Source: Prolixibacteraceae bacterium (GTDB lineage: Bacteria; Bacteroidota; Bacteroidia; Bacteroidales; Prolixibacteraceae). From it: a stretch of 36,486 nucleotides of DNA. The notes below the pieces were generated by a model, which did no database searches, was not told where the DNA came from, and was given only the letters and a program-made list of their open reading frames with translations. The stretch lies in assembly GCA_021740385.1 (NCBI GenBank), contig JAIOZY010000051.1, forward strand, positions 1-36,486, read 5' to 3'. The translations under genes and the position numbers were made by a program. How positions within the stretch are numbered: the first letter of the stretch is position 1; each line of letters begins with the position of its first letter. Shown one piece after another: positions 8,239 to 16,884 of the stretch.

Positions 8239-8739
8239 TTAACAGTTTATTTGATCAAGTACCCTGTCGACCATTTCAAGGCGCAACCGGTTGTTTTGGA
8301 TCATGGCTTCGATCACTTCACGGTTGTAGAAATTTTCGTTTAAATCTTTTTGTAATTCCCGATACATGTTATCGAGTTCGTTGAGATCATTTTCAATATC
8401 CATTTTCAGGTTTGGATAGATATTGTAGCATTTCCTTATTTCTTCCATTTTTTCCGATACTTCTTTTGAATAGTAAGCTTCGGTTTCTATCAGGTTTCTC
8501 ATTACCGGGTCATTAACATCGGCATACCTGACTTTCCCGTCATCGGGTTTTATCATTATGGTGGTTACCAGTGCAAGCACCAGCACGGCTGCTACGGCCG
8601 CTGAAATTTTCCAGAATTTAAACTTTCCCCGCTCTTCCTTCGCCAGCTTCGATTCAATTTTGTCCCACACATCAAGCGATGGCAGTTGTGAGTCAAAATC
8701 GTCACGGTTTGTGCGCATGAAATCTTCAAGCTTCTTCAT
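8239..8739 (-). CDS. Single-pass membrane anti-sigma factor candidate
   Basis: This 166-residue protein has an acidic cytoplasmic N-terminus (about residues 1-42, with a DVWDKIESKL helix), one transmembrane segment (about residues 44-63, FWKISAAVAAVLVLALVTTIM) and a charged, probably coiled-coil C-terminal part outside the membrane. This topology and the 14-bp overlap with the end of the ECF sigma gene make it the probable anti-sigma partner. It lacks the FecR domain and the zinc-binding HxxxCxxC motif of ZAS anti-sigma factors, so it belongs to a less characterised class. The coiled-coil part could be the stress-sensing region. The assignment rests mainly on gene order and topology. Confidence 0.72.
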   Translation of the reverse strand: MKKLEDFMRTNRDDFDSQLPSLDVWDKIESKLAKEERGKFKFWKISAAVAAVLVLALVTTIMIKPDDGKVRYADVNDPVMRNLIETEAYYSKEVSEKMEEIRKCYNIYPNLKMDIENDLNELDNMYRELQKDLNENFYNREVIEAMIQNNRLRLEMVDRVLDQINC

Positions 8740-9280
8740 AATATTTCTCCTTTAAAATTTCCTGAACTTTACGTTTTGCCCGCATAAACTGCGATTTAGA
8801 AGTTGACTCGGTAATGCCGAGTATTTGCGCTATTTCAACATGGTCGTACCCTTCGAGCAGGTAAAGCGAAAAAACAATGCGTCCGCCTTCGGGTAGTTGT
8901 TCCATTGCTTTTTCAATGTCCCTTGTTGTAAGTGGCAATTCAACCTCTTCATCTTCAGTTATATCTTTAAAATAGTACATGTCGTCGGTTAACATTAAGT
9001 CAATTTTCTTTTTGTTAATTGCGTTGATGCAGGTGTTAATTACAATCCGTTTTAACCAGGCACCAAACGTCGATTCGTAACGAAAGGTTTCGAGCTTTAA
9101 AAAGGCCTGCACAAATGCTTCCTGCAAAATATCTTCGGCGTCTTCGCGGTTGTGCATCATGCGGTAGCAAATGTTGAACATTGCCCTGGCATAAAGCTCG
9201 TACAACTGGCGTCGAGACCTGTTATCTCCTTTCTTACTGGCCTCAATTAACTGTTTGTGTATGTCTACTTGTGTTCCCAA
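8726..9280 (-). CDS. ECF RNA polymerase sigma factor (RpoE-like)
   Basis: This 184-residue protein has a region 2 domain (about residues 25-90; core DILQEAFVQAFLKLETFR followed by GAWLKRIVINTCIN) and a region 4 helix-turn-helix (about 122-176; LLEGYDHVEIAQILGITEST with SQFMRAKRKVQ). It directs RNA polymerase to AAC/GTC-type promoters. It is the first gene of an operon with the membrane anti-sigma candidate (14-bp overlap) and the DUF4097-like protein. A fitting ECF promoter lies just upstream, which indicates autoregulation, and a second one lies before the GIN gene. The inferred role is envelope stress response. No SusC/FecR genes accompany it, so it is not a classical TonB-signalling sigma factor. 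Confidence 0.93.
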   Translation of the reverse strand: MGTQVDIHKQLIEASKKGDNRSRRQLYELYARAMFNICYRMMHNREDAEDILQEAFVQAFLKLETFRYESTFGAWLKRIVINTCINAINKKKIDLMLTDDMYYFKDITEDEEVELPLTTRDIEKAMEQLPEGGRIVFSLYLLEGYDHVEIAQILGITESTSKSQFMRAKRKVQEILKEKYYEEA

Positions 9281-9300
9281 CGATTTTTAATTCCAATTTT

Positions 9301-9331
9301 AGAGACAAAACGAATTTGAAAGGGTTGCAAT
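9301..9331 (-). promoter_or_regulatory. ECF-type autoregulatory promoter of the sigma operon
   Basis: On the minus strand TTGCAACCCTTT (-35) is followed 16 bases after AACC by GTCTCT (-10), ending 20 bp before the sigma start codon. This matches the AAC/GTC pattern of ECF promoters and shares 13 identical bases with the promoter of the GIN gene. Confidence 0.75.
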
Positions 9332-9470
9332 TTCCCGAAGGAATTTGGCTTCCGGAACAAAATTATGAAACTTTTTTCAGATGTTTTTTTATGCAAAAAG
9401 AATTGAATCGTGTTGATGCTTTTGTATGTTCTTTAAAAATAGATTATTATGTGATGTGAATGGTTTTTGC

Positions 9471-10841
9471 TTATCTCGATCGGTATATTGAAAAAAACAC
9501 ACCGGGAAGGCAAAGTAATGCAAAAAAACCGAAGCAAATTTTCATGCTTAGCAGGAAGTTGCCGAGGTTTTCGGCCCCAATTTTTGCTTGTCCAATAAGT
9601 ATGGTGATGACCAGCGTGGCCACCATCATGCTCAATGTTTGTCCAAGTACACGCATGGTGGCCGATGTTCCTGAAGCAATGCCGTAGTTTTTACGACTTA
9701 CCGATCCCATTATGGCATTGGTGTTTGGCGATGAAAAGAAACCAAACCCGAGCCCCAAAACAAAAAGAATGGCCGAAACAGCACCAATGGGTGTGCTGTT
9801 GTTAAACAGCGTGAGCGACACGAGTCCGGTAAAAGTAAGCAGCATGCCTATTGTCGCCAGCAGTCCCGGCCTTATTTTATCGGACAATCGGCCGGTTAGT
9901 GGTGCAGTTATGACCATCACTATGGGTTGGATGGCCAGTATTAACCCTGCATCGCGGGGCGAAAGGCCTTGTGAAAATTGCAGGTACAAGCTAAGCATAA
10001 AACTAATTGCAAACGAGGCTGAATAATGGATCAGGGCTGCCAGGTTTGAGTACGTGAACATTTTATTGCTTTGTAGCAAACCGATGTTCAATACGGGGTT
10101 TGCTTGTTTCTTTTCTGTATTGAAAAACAGGAATATCAAAAAGAGTGAAACAACAAAAATTGTTATGCCCGTTACTGTTGTAATTTTTCCTCCGCCAAAA
10201 ACAAAGCCGAATATGGCCAGTGCATATACAATGCTTCCTTTAAAATCAAAATTTTTGAAGTTGGTTTTAACGTGTTCATTTTTCAGCGTGGCGTGGGCAA
10301 AAAATATGGCCAGAATCCCAAGAGGAACTGATGCGAAAAAGATGTATGCCCATCCGCCAAGATGTGTGAGGAAACCGCCAACAAAAGGGCCCAGTGTTAA
10401 ACCGGCATAAACGGCACCGATATTAAGTCCCAGGGCTGTCCCCCTTTTCTGCGGGGGATACACCGATGTAATAATGGCTATGCCCGTAACGTGCATAAAG
10501 GCTGAACCTATTCCTTGTAGTGCGCGCAGTATTAGCAGGGATGACAAAGTGGGACTGAAGGCAATTAACAGGGAAAAAAGTGTGAACAGGTACAGGCCGG
10601 TTTTAAAAATCTTTACCCTTCCCCACCAATCGGCAACTTTGCTTATGGGAAGCAATACAATGGCATTGGCCAGCAAAAACGAATTGGTTACCCAGCTTAG
10701 CGCTGTACCGCTGCAATTGAAAGATTCCTGAATGTCGGGGAGGCCTATGTTGACGGCTGCCAGCATAAACGGATTCATAAACGAGGCAAACATGGTTGTC
10801 ATTAATACAGGCCATCGCTTTCCTGATTTGGTTTCTGTCAT
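9471..10841 (-). CDS. MFS drug-efflux transporter (DHA2/EmrB-QacA type, 14 TM)
   Basis: This 456-residue integral membrane protein has about 14 hydrophobic helices, the number typical of the DHA2 group. Visible family signatures are the motif A loop KVADWWGRVKIF (after TM2) and motif C GAVYAGLTLGPFVGGFL in TM5, characteristic of proton-coupled drug antiporters. TM1 contains MNPFMLAAVNIGLPDIQESF and the loop before TM2 WVTNSFLLANA, as in EmrB/QacA. It probably exports toxic or amphipathic compounds with proton import. It lacks an adjacent EmrA-type adaptor, so export would be to the periplasm. It diverges from the flavoprotein gene at 10989, with a palindrome in between. The substrate cannot be predicted. 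Confidence 0.88.
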   Translation of the reverse strand: MTETKSGKRWPVLMTTMFASFMNPFMLAAVNIGLPDIQESFNCSGTALSWVTNSFLLANAIVLLPISKVADWWGRVKIFKTGLYLFTLFSLLIAFSPTLSSLLILRALQGIGSAFMHVTGIAIITSVYPPQKRGTALGLNIGAVYAGLTLGPFVGGFLTHLGGWAYIFFASVPLGILAIFFAHATLKNEHVKTNFKNFDFKGSIVYALAIFGFVFGGGKITTVTGITIFVVSLFLIFLFFNTEKKQANPVLNIGLLQSNKMFTYSNLAALIHYSASFAISFMLSLYLQFSQGLSPRDAGLILAIQPIVMVITAPLTGRLSDKIRPGLLATIGMLLTFTGLVSLTLFNNSTPIGAVSAILFVLGLGFGFFSSPNTNAIMGSVSRKNYGIASGTSATMRVLGQTLSMMVATLVITILIGQAKIGAENLGNFLLSMKICFGFFALLCLPGVFFSIYRSR

Positions 10842-10901
10842 CCCTTTTTACGATTTTTGCAATGATAGTGAAATTTTGATTGTTTTTCGGATTTCACGTA
10901 G

Positions 10902-10919
10902 GGGATTTACGTAAATCCC
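10902..10919. promoter_or_regulatory. 18-bp perfect palindrome in divergent promoter region
   Basis: GGGATTTACGTAAATCCC reads the same on both strands and lies in the 147-bp gap between the divergent MFS and flavoprotein genes. A further CACGTA half at 10895-10900 lies beside it. The position and symmetry suggest an operator for a dimeric regulator serving one or both genes; no regulator gene is adjacent. Confidence 0.5.
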
Positions 10920-10988
10920 TTAGCCGGTTTTTACCTACAGACAATAAACCCTATTTTCATGCAATACAATTTTAAAAACGAATAAAAA

Positions 10989-11822
10989 ATGAACTGGATT
11001 GTTTCAAAAAAAGATATATCTCAAAGCATTACCAAACTCGAAATAAGGGTTAACGAAACAGCACGGGCTTGTAAGCCGGGCCACCATGTAATAATACAAA
11101 TTAATCCCGGAGCCGGGAAAATTCCACTTGTTGTATCGGGTATTGATAAAACCCGTGAAACAATCATGTTGTATGTTCATAAACTGGGTGAGCAAACGGT
11201 CAGGCTGGCTGCAATGAATGTTGGTGATGAGCTTCATTCCGTTGAAGGCCCTTGTGGTGAGCCTGTTGAAGTGAAAAATGTTGGTACTGTAGTTGTTGCT
11301 GCCGGTGGTGTTGGTATTTCGCCACTGTTGCCCATTGCCGGTGCAATGAAAAAGGCCGGTAACCGGGTTGTAACCGTTATTGGCGCCCGCTCGAAAGAAT
11401 ACCTGATTCTTGAAAAACAAATTGCACGCGTTTCAGACGAACTGATTGTTATGACCGATGACGGGAGCGCGGGCAAACAGGGACTGGTTGTTGAAGGGAT
11501 ACTGAATGTATTGCGCAGGGAAAAGGTTAACCAGGTTGTTACCATTGGGCCTGCCGGAATGATCAAACATTCAGCGCTGGTTACCCGAAGGTTTAACATT
11601 CCGCAAATTTCCATCCTCTATTCAAACCGTGTCGATAGCGAAGGGCTTAACGGTATTTACCGTATTTCAATTTGTAAAGGCTCCAAATACGTTTGTGTCG
11701 ACGGGACTGATTTTAACGCCCATTACCCCGATTTCGATACCATGATTGAACGTATGAAAGACCGTTTGGTTGATGATTATTCAGGTAACCAGGTTTACCA
11801 GGAGTCGATATTGTACCTCTAA
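10989..11822 (+). CDS. NfnA/SudB-like FAD/NAD(P)-binding reductase with degenerate [2Fe-2S] site
   Basis: This 277-residue protein matches the alpha subunit of ferredoxin-NADP reductase (NfnA) and sulfide dehydrogenase B-like proteins in length and order. It has a FAD domain with KPGHHVIIQ (29-37) and IPLVVSG (45-51), and a NAD(P) domain with AAGGVGISPLLPIAG (104-118) and TIGPAGMIK. The C-terminus aligns with the usual D-x5-CGxC...CVDGxxFD cluster site, keeping Asp216 and Cys236 in CVDGTDF. The paired cysteines are replaced by Asn221 and Tyr224. A normal three-Cys/one-Asp [2Fe-2S] cluster therefore seems unlikely unless Cys229 helps. No NfnB/GltD-like partner is adjacent, as it normally is. 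The protein may be a stand-alone NAD(P)H flavoprotein or have a distant partner. Confidence 0.82.
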   Translation: MNWIVSKKDISQSITKLEIRVNETARACKPGHHVIIQINPGAGKIPLVVSGIDKTRETIMLYVHKLGEQTVRLAAMNVGDELHSVEGPCGEPVEVKNVGTVVVAAGGVGISPLLPIAGAMKKAGNRVVTVIGARSKEYLILEKQIARVSDELIVMTDDGSAGKQGLVVEGILNVLRREKVNQVVTIGPAGMIKHSALVTRRFNIPQISILYSNRVDSEGLNGIYRISICKGSKYVCVDGTDFNAHYPDFDTMIERMKDRLVDDYSGNQVYQESILYL

Positions 11823-11825
11823 CCC

Positions 11826-11997
11826 GGATTATTCACGAATAATCCCTATCTCTCCCGATGGATATCGGGATGACTAAGATTCAGTAAAACTTTTTTAAAA
11901 AAGTTAAACTTTCCCGAATCCAGTTCGGGACAAGCTATCTAAGTCGGTTCGCCAGCTGGCGAATGAACTTTATTCATATTTTTATAATTTATGAATA
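11826..11997. repeat. Cluster of consecutive hairpin-forming palindromes
   Basis: Six inverted repeats follow each other: GGATTATTC-AC-GAATAATCC (11826-11845), TCCCGAT-GGAT-ATCGGGA (11853-11870), AACTTTTTTAAAAAAGTT (11888-11905), TCCCGAA-TCCAG-TTCGGGA (11912-11930), TTCGCCAGCTGGCGAA (11948-11963) and TATTCAT...ATGAATA (11971-11997). The first may aid termination of the flavoprotein gene. The two CCCGA hairpins look like dispersed intergenic repeats. The rest of the gap to 12267 is AT-rich and holds no gene. Confidence 0.7.
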
Positions 11998-12165
11998 GTT
12001 CAGGCTAAAAACAATCAAGGTATTTTTGTTTTTTTTGTTACAGGCATGTGTGCAGCATGCTTTTTTTTTGACGTTGCATTTGCGCTGTGCCGGGGAGTGG
12101 CATTATGGCTTATTTCTTCATTATGGCTTAATTTCAGTCCGATGTTTTAACTGCTGTTTAAAACT

Positions 12166-12199
12166 TGCCCAAATTCCCTTTAATCCGCCAATATCTTGG
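12166..12199 (+). promoter_or_regulatory. Possible Bacteroidota-type promoter of the 1538-residue protein gene
   Basis: TTG (12166-12168) is followed after 23 bp by TATCTTGG (12192-12199), one mismatch from the TAnnTTTG -7 box. Transcription would start near 12206, which supports the ATG at 12268 over the in-frame TTG at 12196. Confidence 0.35.
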
Positions 12200-12267
12200 T
12201 AACTTTTGTTATTTTCGTTATATCATTCAACATTCAGCATAATTGCTTTTTTACTGAAAGTGGAAAT

Positions 12268-15200
12268 ATGAAGCAGGCTCTTAAAAACCATAGTAAACCA
12301 GAGGAACAGGCGTATGATGCCGATTATGCATCACTTATGAAAAACCTGGTATTGTCGTTGGGCAAATGTAAAACGGTTGATAAAGCACTGAAGGTTTTTT
12401 GTGGCGAGTTTACAAAAGCCTATTCTTCACTTGTTCGCCTGGGGTTTAAAATTAATTTCGACGATGCTGAATACCAATGTAAAAAAATGCCCGATCAGTC
12501 AATTGTTCTTCAACGCGAATTCGAAACACCCGATCAGAAAAAGGGACATGTTGAAGTTGTTATTGACAACGAAAGGGCAGAAGGCCTGGATGAATTGATT
12601 CGGCGTATTAACAACAGCCTCGATTATGCGCTTCCTGTTTTAACAGGGACTTTGTCGGGTTTCAGGCTTGCAAAACTGGTGGCCGACAATATTGAGCGTG
12701 AAAAGGAACTGAAAAGCATAAACCTCACGGCCGAAATATTAAAAAAAGGAAAAACCCTGAAAGAATCGTTGCAGGATATTTGCTCAAACCTGCCCCAGGC
12801 CATGCAGTATCCGAAATATACGGTAACCCGCATTGTTTACGAGGATAAAATATTTACAAGCAGGAATTTTAGGGAAACCCGGTGGGTGCTGAAACAGGAA
12901 TTTGATACCCCTGACAATAACCGCGGAAGCATTGAGATTTTTTACCTGAAGCAATTTCCCGAGCTTGACGAAGGGCCTTTTCTTGAAGAAGAACGAAACC
13001 TGATTAATAATCTTGCCGCTCTTATTTCGGGTTCGGCATCGAAAAATGCACTCAAAGAACTGTTGTTGAAAAATACCGAACGACTGAAAGAGCTGAAAGG
13101 CATTAATACCACCTCTGAAATTCTGAAGCGCGGAATGTCCATTGAAGAGTCGTTGCGGGAAATTTGCCGGATTTTGCCCGAATCGTGGCAATATGTGCCC
13201 GATACGGTTGCCCGGATTAAATACGATAAATGGGTTTTCCAAAGTGAAAATTTTGAGGAAACCCCCTGGAAGATGTTACAGGAGTTTGAAACGTCGAAAA
13301 GGAAGAAGGGTACCATTGAAATTTTCTACCTCAGGGAGTATCCACAAGCCGACGAAGGGCCATTTTTGGCCGAAGAACGTAGTTTGTTGATCAACGTTGC
13401 AAACCTTATTGCCGGTTCGGCTACCCGCGATATTTTCAATAAACTGCAGCGCGAAAACACCGAACGGCTGAAAGAGCTTAAGGCAATAAACCGTACTTCT
13501 AAAATCATCGAAAAAAGCAATTCAATTGATGAAACCCTGCAAAAAATTTGTGCCATATTACCCAAATCGTGGCAGTATCCGCGTTATACCGTGGCACGTA
13601 TACGGTTTGAAGGAAGGGAATATTACAGTAAAAATTTCAGGGAAACCGTATGGAAACAAAAAGAAGATTTCAGCACCATCGACAATAAAAAAGGTTCGGT
13701 TGAAGTGTGCTATACCAAACAGTTTCCACACGAAGACGAAGGGCCTTTTTTGGCCGAAGAGCGTAACCTGCTCATCAATATTTGTAAACTGATTAGTGGT
13801 TACCTGAACAATTATAAAGGGCGGGAAATATACAATAAAAACATATTCGTCCCACAGCAATCGCACAAGCACGAGGAGTTTCGGAAGTCGCTTATAAAAA
13901 ACAAAAAACCGCTACAACTTTATTTTAACCAGCAAACCATCGACAAGTACGTGTACCTCGATATGATGAAATACAAGGTGAAGCACATCCTTTTTGTTGC
14001 AACACTTTACGATGCGTTTGTGCTCGAGAGCGAGGACTCGTTTTTCGAGAAATTTATGGGCGAAATTTATCAGTACAGCTTGTTTTCGCTGCCCCGCATA
14101 ACGGGTGTTTCGTCAATGGAAGAAGCGCTCGAGCTTTTGGAAACGACCCATTTCGATATGGTGATTCTGATGGTTGGTATCGACCGTGATGCCCCAATTG
14201 TGCTGAGTGAAAAGATAAAAGAAAAAGTACCCAACCTGCCCATATATCTTTTGCTGAACAAAAAAAGCGATGTAAAATATTTTGAAGAACTTGTGCCCTC
14301 GATCCGCTCGGTTGATAAAATTTTTGTTTGGAACGGCGATTCGTTAATCCTGTTTTCCATTGTAAAATCGACCGAAGATAAAGCCAATGTTGAAAACGAT
14401 ACAAAAGTTGGCCTGGTGCGGGTAATTCTTCTCATTGAAGATTCACCCGTTTACTATTCAAAATACCTTCAAATACTCTATTCCATCGTTTTTGGACAGG
14501 TGCAGCGCCTGTTGCCCGAGGTGGAGAAGAATGAGCTCGATAAAATATGCAAAATGCGCTCGAGGCCCAAAATACTTTTAGCACGGAATTACGATGAAGC
14601 AGTTGTAATTTTTAATAAATACAAAGACTTTTTGCTTTGTGTAATCTCCGATGTCGAGTTTGAACGTAATGGTAAAATGGACAAGCGGGCCGGTATAAAC
14701 TTCATAAAATATGCCCGGTCGCATATCATCGATTTACCCGTTATCCTCCAATCGTCCGATAAGGCGAATGAACGCATTGCCAAAAAATTAAAAGTACATT
14801 ACATCAATAAAAATTCTGAAACTCTGTTGTCGGGTATTAAGCGGTATTTGAACCGTTTTCTGGGGTTCGGAAATTTTACGTTCAGGGACAAAGACGGGAA
14901 CAAAATTGGTGTGGCCAAAACCCTGCGCGAATTCGAAAAACTGATGCGCGAAATCCCCGACGAATCGTTCCATCTGCACGCTTCCGAAAACCAGTTTTCG
15001 CTTTGGCTGATGGCACGGGGCGAAATTCAACTGGCCAAAACCCTTAACCCGATTGCCCTCGACCAGTTTAGTGATTTGAGCGAGTCACGAAAATTCTTTC
15101 TCGACACCATTGCCCGGTATAAAGAGGAAAAAAAACGTGGCCGCATACTCCGCTTCGATGAAACTTCGACTCTCGATGAACGGAATATTGTTTCGTTTGC

Positions 15201-16884
15201 CAGCGGTTCGCTTGGTGGAAAGGGCAGGGGGCTGGCATTTATCAATACGCTTATCAACAATGTCGATTTTGAAGGCCTCGATAAAAAAATCAACATTTTA
15301 TCGCCTGTGACGGTCATTATCGGAACCGATGAGTTTCAGGAATTCATGACACGCAACAGGTTAATGACCAAGGTAATCGATCCGGAAATCAGTTACCAGG
15401 AGCTACGGCAACATTTTGTTGAAGCATCCCTTTCGTACAATCTTGAAATTAAGTTGAAAGATTTTGTTACCCAAATTGACAAACCCTTTGCGGTAAGGTC
15501 GTCAAGTACTTCCGAAGATTCGCTTACACAACCTTTTGCCGGGGTTTTCGATACATATATTATCCCAAATAACGAAAACAACAAACGCGTTGTTTTTGAG
15601 CGCATTACGCAAGCAATAAAATTGGTTTATGCTTCGGTTTATTCCGATAAGGCCCGGAAATACTTCAAGGCCATACACCATAAGGTTGAGGAAGAAAAAA
15701 TGGCCATTATTTTACAGGAATTGGTTGGAAGCCGGCATGGCGATTATTATTATCCGCACATTAGCGGGGTGGCCCAATCGTACAATTATTACCCCGTGGC
15801 GCACATGGAACCCGAAGAGGGGTTTGCCGTTTCTGCAATTGGGTTGGGCTCGTATGTTGTTGATGGCTGGAAATCGTACCGGTTTTCACCGGTATACCCG
15901 CGCTTATCGATGTTTACGGTTAAAGATTTGCTGAACAGTACACAGGTGCAATTTTTTGCCCTCGATTGCAGTAACAAGGAAAAAATCGATTTTCTGAAAG
16001 ACGGGGAGCTGGCTTCGCTCAGGCTGCTCGACATTGATGTGGCGGAAAAAGACGGGGTGCTTACCCATTGTGCATCGGTTTACAACCCCGATAACGACCG
16101 TGTTGAGCCGGGGCTTTCGAAACCGGGGCCGCGTGTCATTAATTTTGCCGATATATTGGAATACAACTACATACCGTTGGCCGAAACCATCAACGGTTTG
16201 CTCAATACCATAAAAGAAGCTTTCGGGTCGCCGGTCGAAATTGAATACGCCATTAATCTCGACAAGGGACGAAACAACATGCCATCGTTTTACCTGCTTC
16301 AAATCAAACCACTTGTGGGAAATATGCTGCTGAAAGATGTAAACATCGACATGCTCGAAAAAGACAAAATGGTATTGTTTACAACCTCGAGTCTTGGTAA
16401 CGGACATATTACAGATCTTACCGACCTCATTTTTGTCGATACCGAAAAGTTCAACAAACTGGAAACCCTTGAAATGGTAGCCGAAATAGAATACCTGAAT
16501 AACAAATTAGTGGATGAAGACCGGCATTATGTGCTGATAGGGCCGGGCCGCTGGGGTACGCGCGACCGTTTTATTGGCATTCCGGTTGTGTGGTCGCAAA
16601 TTTCCAATGCAAAAGTAATTGTCGAAATAAGCCTCGATAATTACCCCCTCGATTCTTCATTGGGGTCGCATTTCTTTCACAACGTTACGTCAATGAATAT
16701 TGGCTATTTCTCGATACAGCATACCTCACGAACCGATTTTGTTAAATGGGATGTTGTTAGAAAACAGACCGTTATCAACGAAACAAAACATTTTAAACAT
16801 GTCCGGTTCGAAAAACCATTTACTGTCCATATGGATGGAATTCACCGGACCTCGGCAATTTTAACCGATCAGGAAGATGATTAA
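12268..16884 (+). CDS. Giant tandem-repeat / dual-receiver / PEP-synthase-type ATP-binding signalling protein
   Basis: The ATG at 12268 gives 1538 residues; a TTG 24 codons earlier is less likely. Residues 22-145 resemble a degenerate repeat unit. Three good units of exactly 128 residues then follow (anchors Asn152, Asn280, Asn408), each with ELKxIN, CxxLPxxWQYP, KGSIEIFYLKQFP and DEGPFLxEERNLLIN motifs, possibly GAF-like sensor domains. Residues 570-700 look like a receiver that lost its Asp. Residues 716-860 form a second receiver with E724-D725, phosphoacceptor-like Asp795 and Lys848. From about 970 there is a PPDK/PEP-synthase N-terminal ATP-binding module: SLGGKGRGLAF, FAVRSSSTSEDS (1074-1085) and QIKPL. 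The usual swivelling phosphohistidine domain is absent; instead a conserved-looking tail has LIGPGRWGTRDRFIGIPV and SHFFHNVTS. The 3' end overlaps the LuxR gene by 8 bp. It is probably a cytoplasmic regulator; the reaction is unknown. Confidence 0.8.
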   Translation: MKQALKNHSKPEEQAYDADYASLMKNLVLSLGKCKTVDKALKVFCGEFTKAYSSLVRLGFKINFDDAEYQCKKMPDQSIVLQREFETPDQKKGHVEVVIDNERAEGLDELIRRINNSLDYALPVLTGTLSGFRLAKLVADNIEREKELKSINLTAEILKKGKTLKESLQDICSNLPQAMQYPKYTVTRIVYEDKIFTSRNFRETRWVLKQEFDTPDNNRGSIEIFYLKQFPELDEGPFLEEERNLINNLAALISGSASKNALKELLLKNTERLKELKGINTTSEILKRGMSIEESLREICRILPESWQYVPDTVARIKYDKWVFQSENFEETPWKMLQEFETSKRKKGTIEIFYLREYPQADEGPFLAEERSLLINVANLIAGSATRDIFNKLQRENTERLKELKAINRTSKIIEKSNSIDETLQKICAILPKSWQYPRYTVARIRFEGREYYSKNFRETVWKQKEDFSTIDNKKGSVEVCYTKQFPHEDEGPFLAEERNLLINICKLISGYLNNYKGREIYNKNIFVPQQSHKHEEFRKSLIKNKKPLQLYFNQQTIDKYVYLDMMKYKVKHILFVATLYDAFVLESEDSFFEKFMGEIYQYSLFSLPRITGVSSMEEALELLETTHFDMVILMVGIDRDAPIVLSEKIKEKVPNLPIYLLLNKKSDVKYFEELVPSIRSVDKIFVWNGDSLILFSIVKSTEDKANVENDTKVGLVRVILLIEDSPVYYSKYLQILYSIVFGQVQRLLPEVEKNELDKICKMRSRPKILLARNYDEAVVIFNKYKDFLLCVISDVEFERNGKMDKRAGINFIKYARSHIIDLPVILQSSDKANERIAKKLKVHYINKNSETLLSGIKRYLNRFLGFGNFTFRDKDGNKIGVAKTLREFEKLMREIPDESFHLHASENQFSLWLMARGEIQLAKTLNPIALDQFSDLSESRKFFLDTIARYKEEKKRGRILRFDETSTLDERNIVSFASGSLGGKGRGLAFINTLINNVDFEGLDKKINILSPVTVIIGTDEFQEFMTRNRLMTKVIDPEISYQELRQHFVEASLSYNLEIKLKDFVTQIDKPFAVRSSSTSEDSLTQPFAGVFDTYIIPNNENNKRVVFERITQAIKLVYASVYSDKARKYFKAIHHKVEEEKMAIILQELVGSRHGDYYYPHISGVAQSYNYYPVAHMEPEEGFAVSAIGLGSYVVDGWKSYRFSPVYPRLSMFTVKDLLNSTQVQFFALDCSNKEKIDFLKDGELASLRLLDIDVAEKDGVLTHCASVYNPDNDRVEPGLSKPGPRVINFADILEYNYIPLAETINGLLNTIKEAFGSPVEIEYAINLDKGRNNMPSFYLLQIKPLVGNMLLKDVNIDMLEKDKMVLFTTSSLGNGHITDLTDLIFVDTEKFNKLETLEMVAEIEYLNNKLVDEDRHYVLIGPGRWGTRDRFIGIPVVWSQISNAKVIVEISLDNYPLDSSLGSHFFHNVTSMNIGYFSIQHTSRTDFVKWDVVRKQTVINETKHFKHVRFEKPFTVHMDGIHRTSAILTDQEDD
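12703..13813 (+). repeat. Three tandem 384-bp (128-codon) units inside the giant gene
   Basis: The same landmarks recur at exactly 384-bp steps: the ELKxIN codons at about 12706, 13090 and 13474, and DEGPFLxEER near 12967, 13351 and 13735. DNA identity is moderate while protein similarity is high, so the duplication is old and maintained by selection. Confidence 0.85.

Noticed and set aside
8239-8739. FecR-type anti-sigma factor
   Set aside because: No FecR domain or STN-bearing SusC partner is present; topology alone supports an anti-sigma role.
12196-12267. TTG start for the giant repeat protein
   Set aside because: It overlaps the probable -7 box, and an ATG at 12268 leads directly into the conserved protein.
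15178-16884. Genuine phosphoenolpyruvate synthase or PPDK enzyme
   Set aside because: The phosphohistidine swivel domain and the C-terminal PEP TIM-barrel are not visible, and the N-terminus is regulatory.
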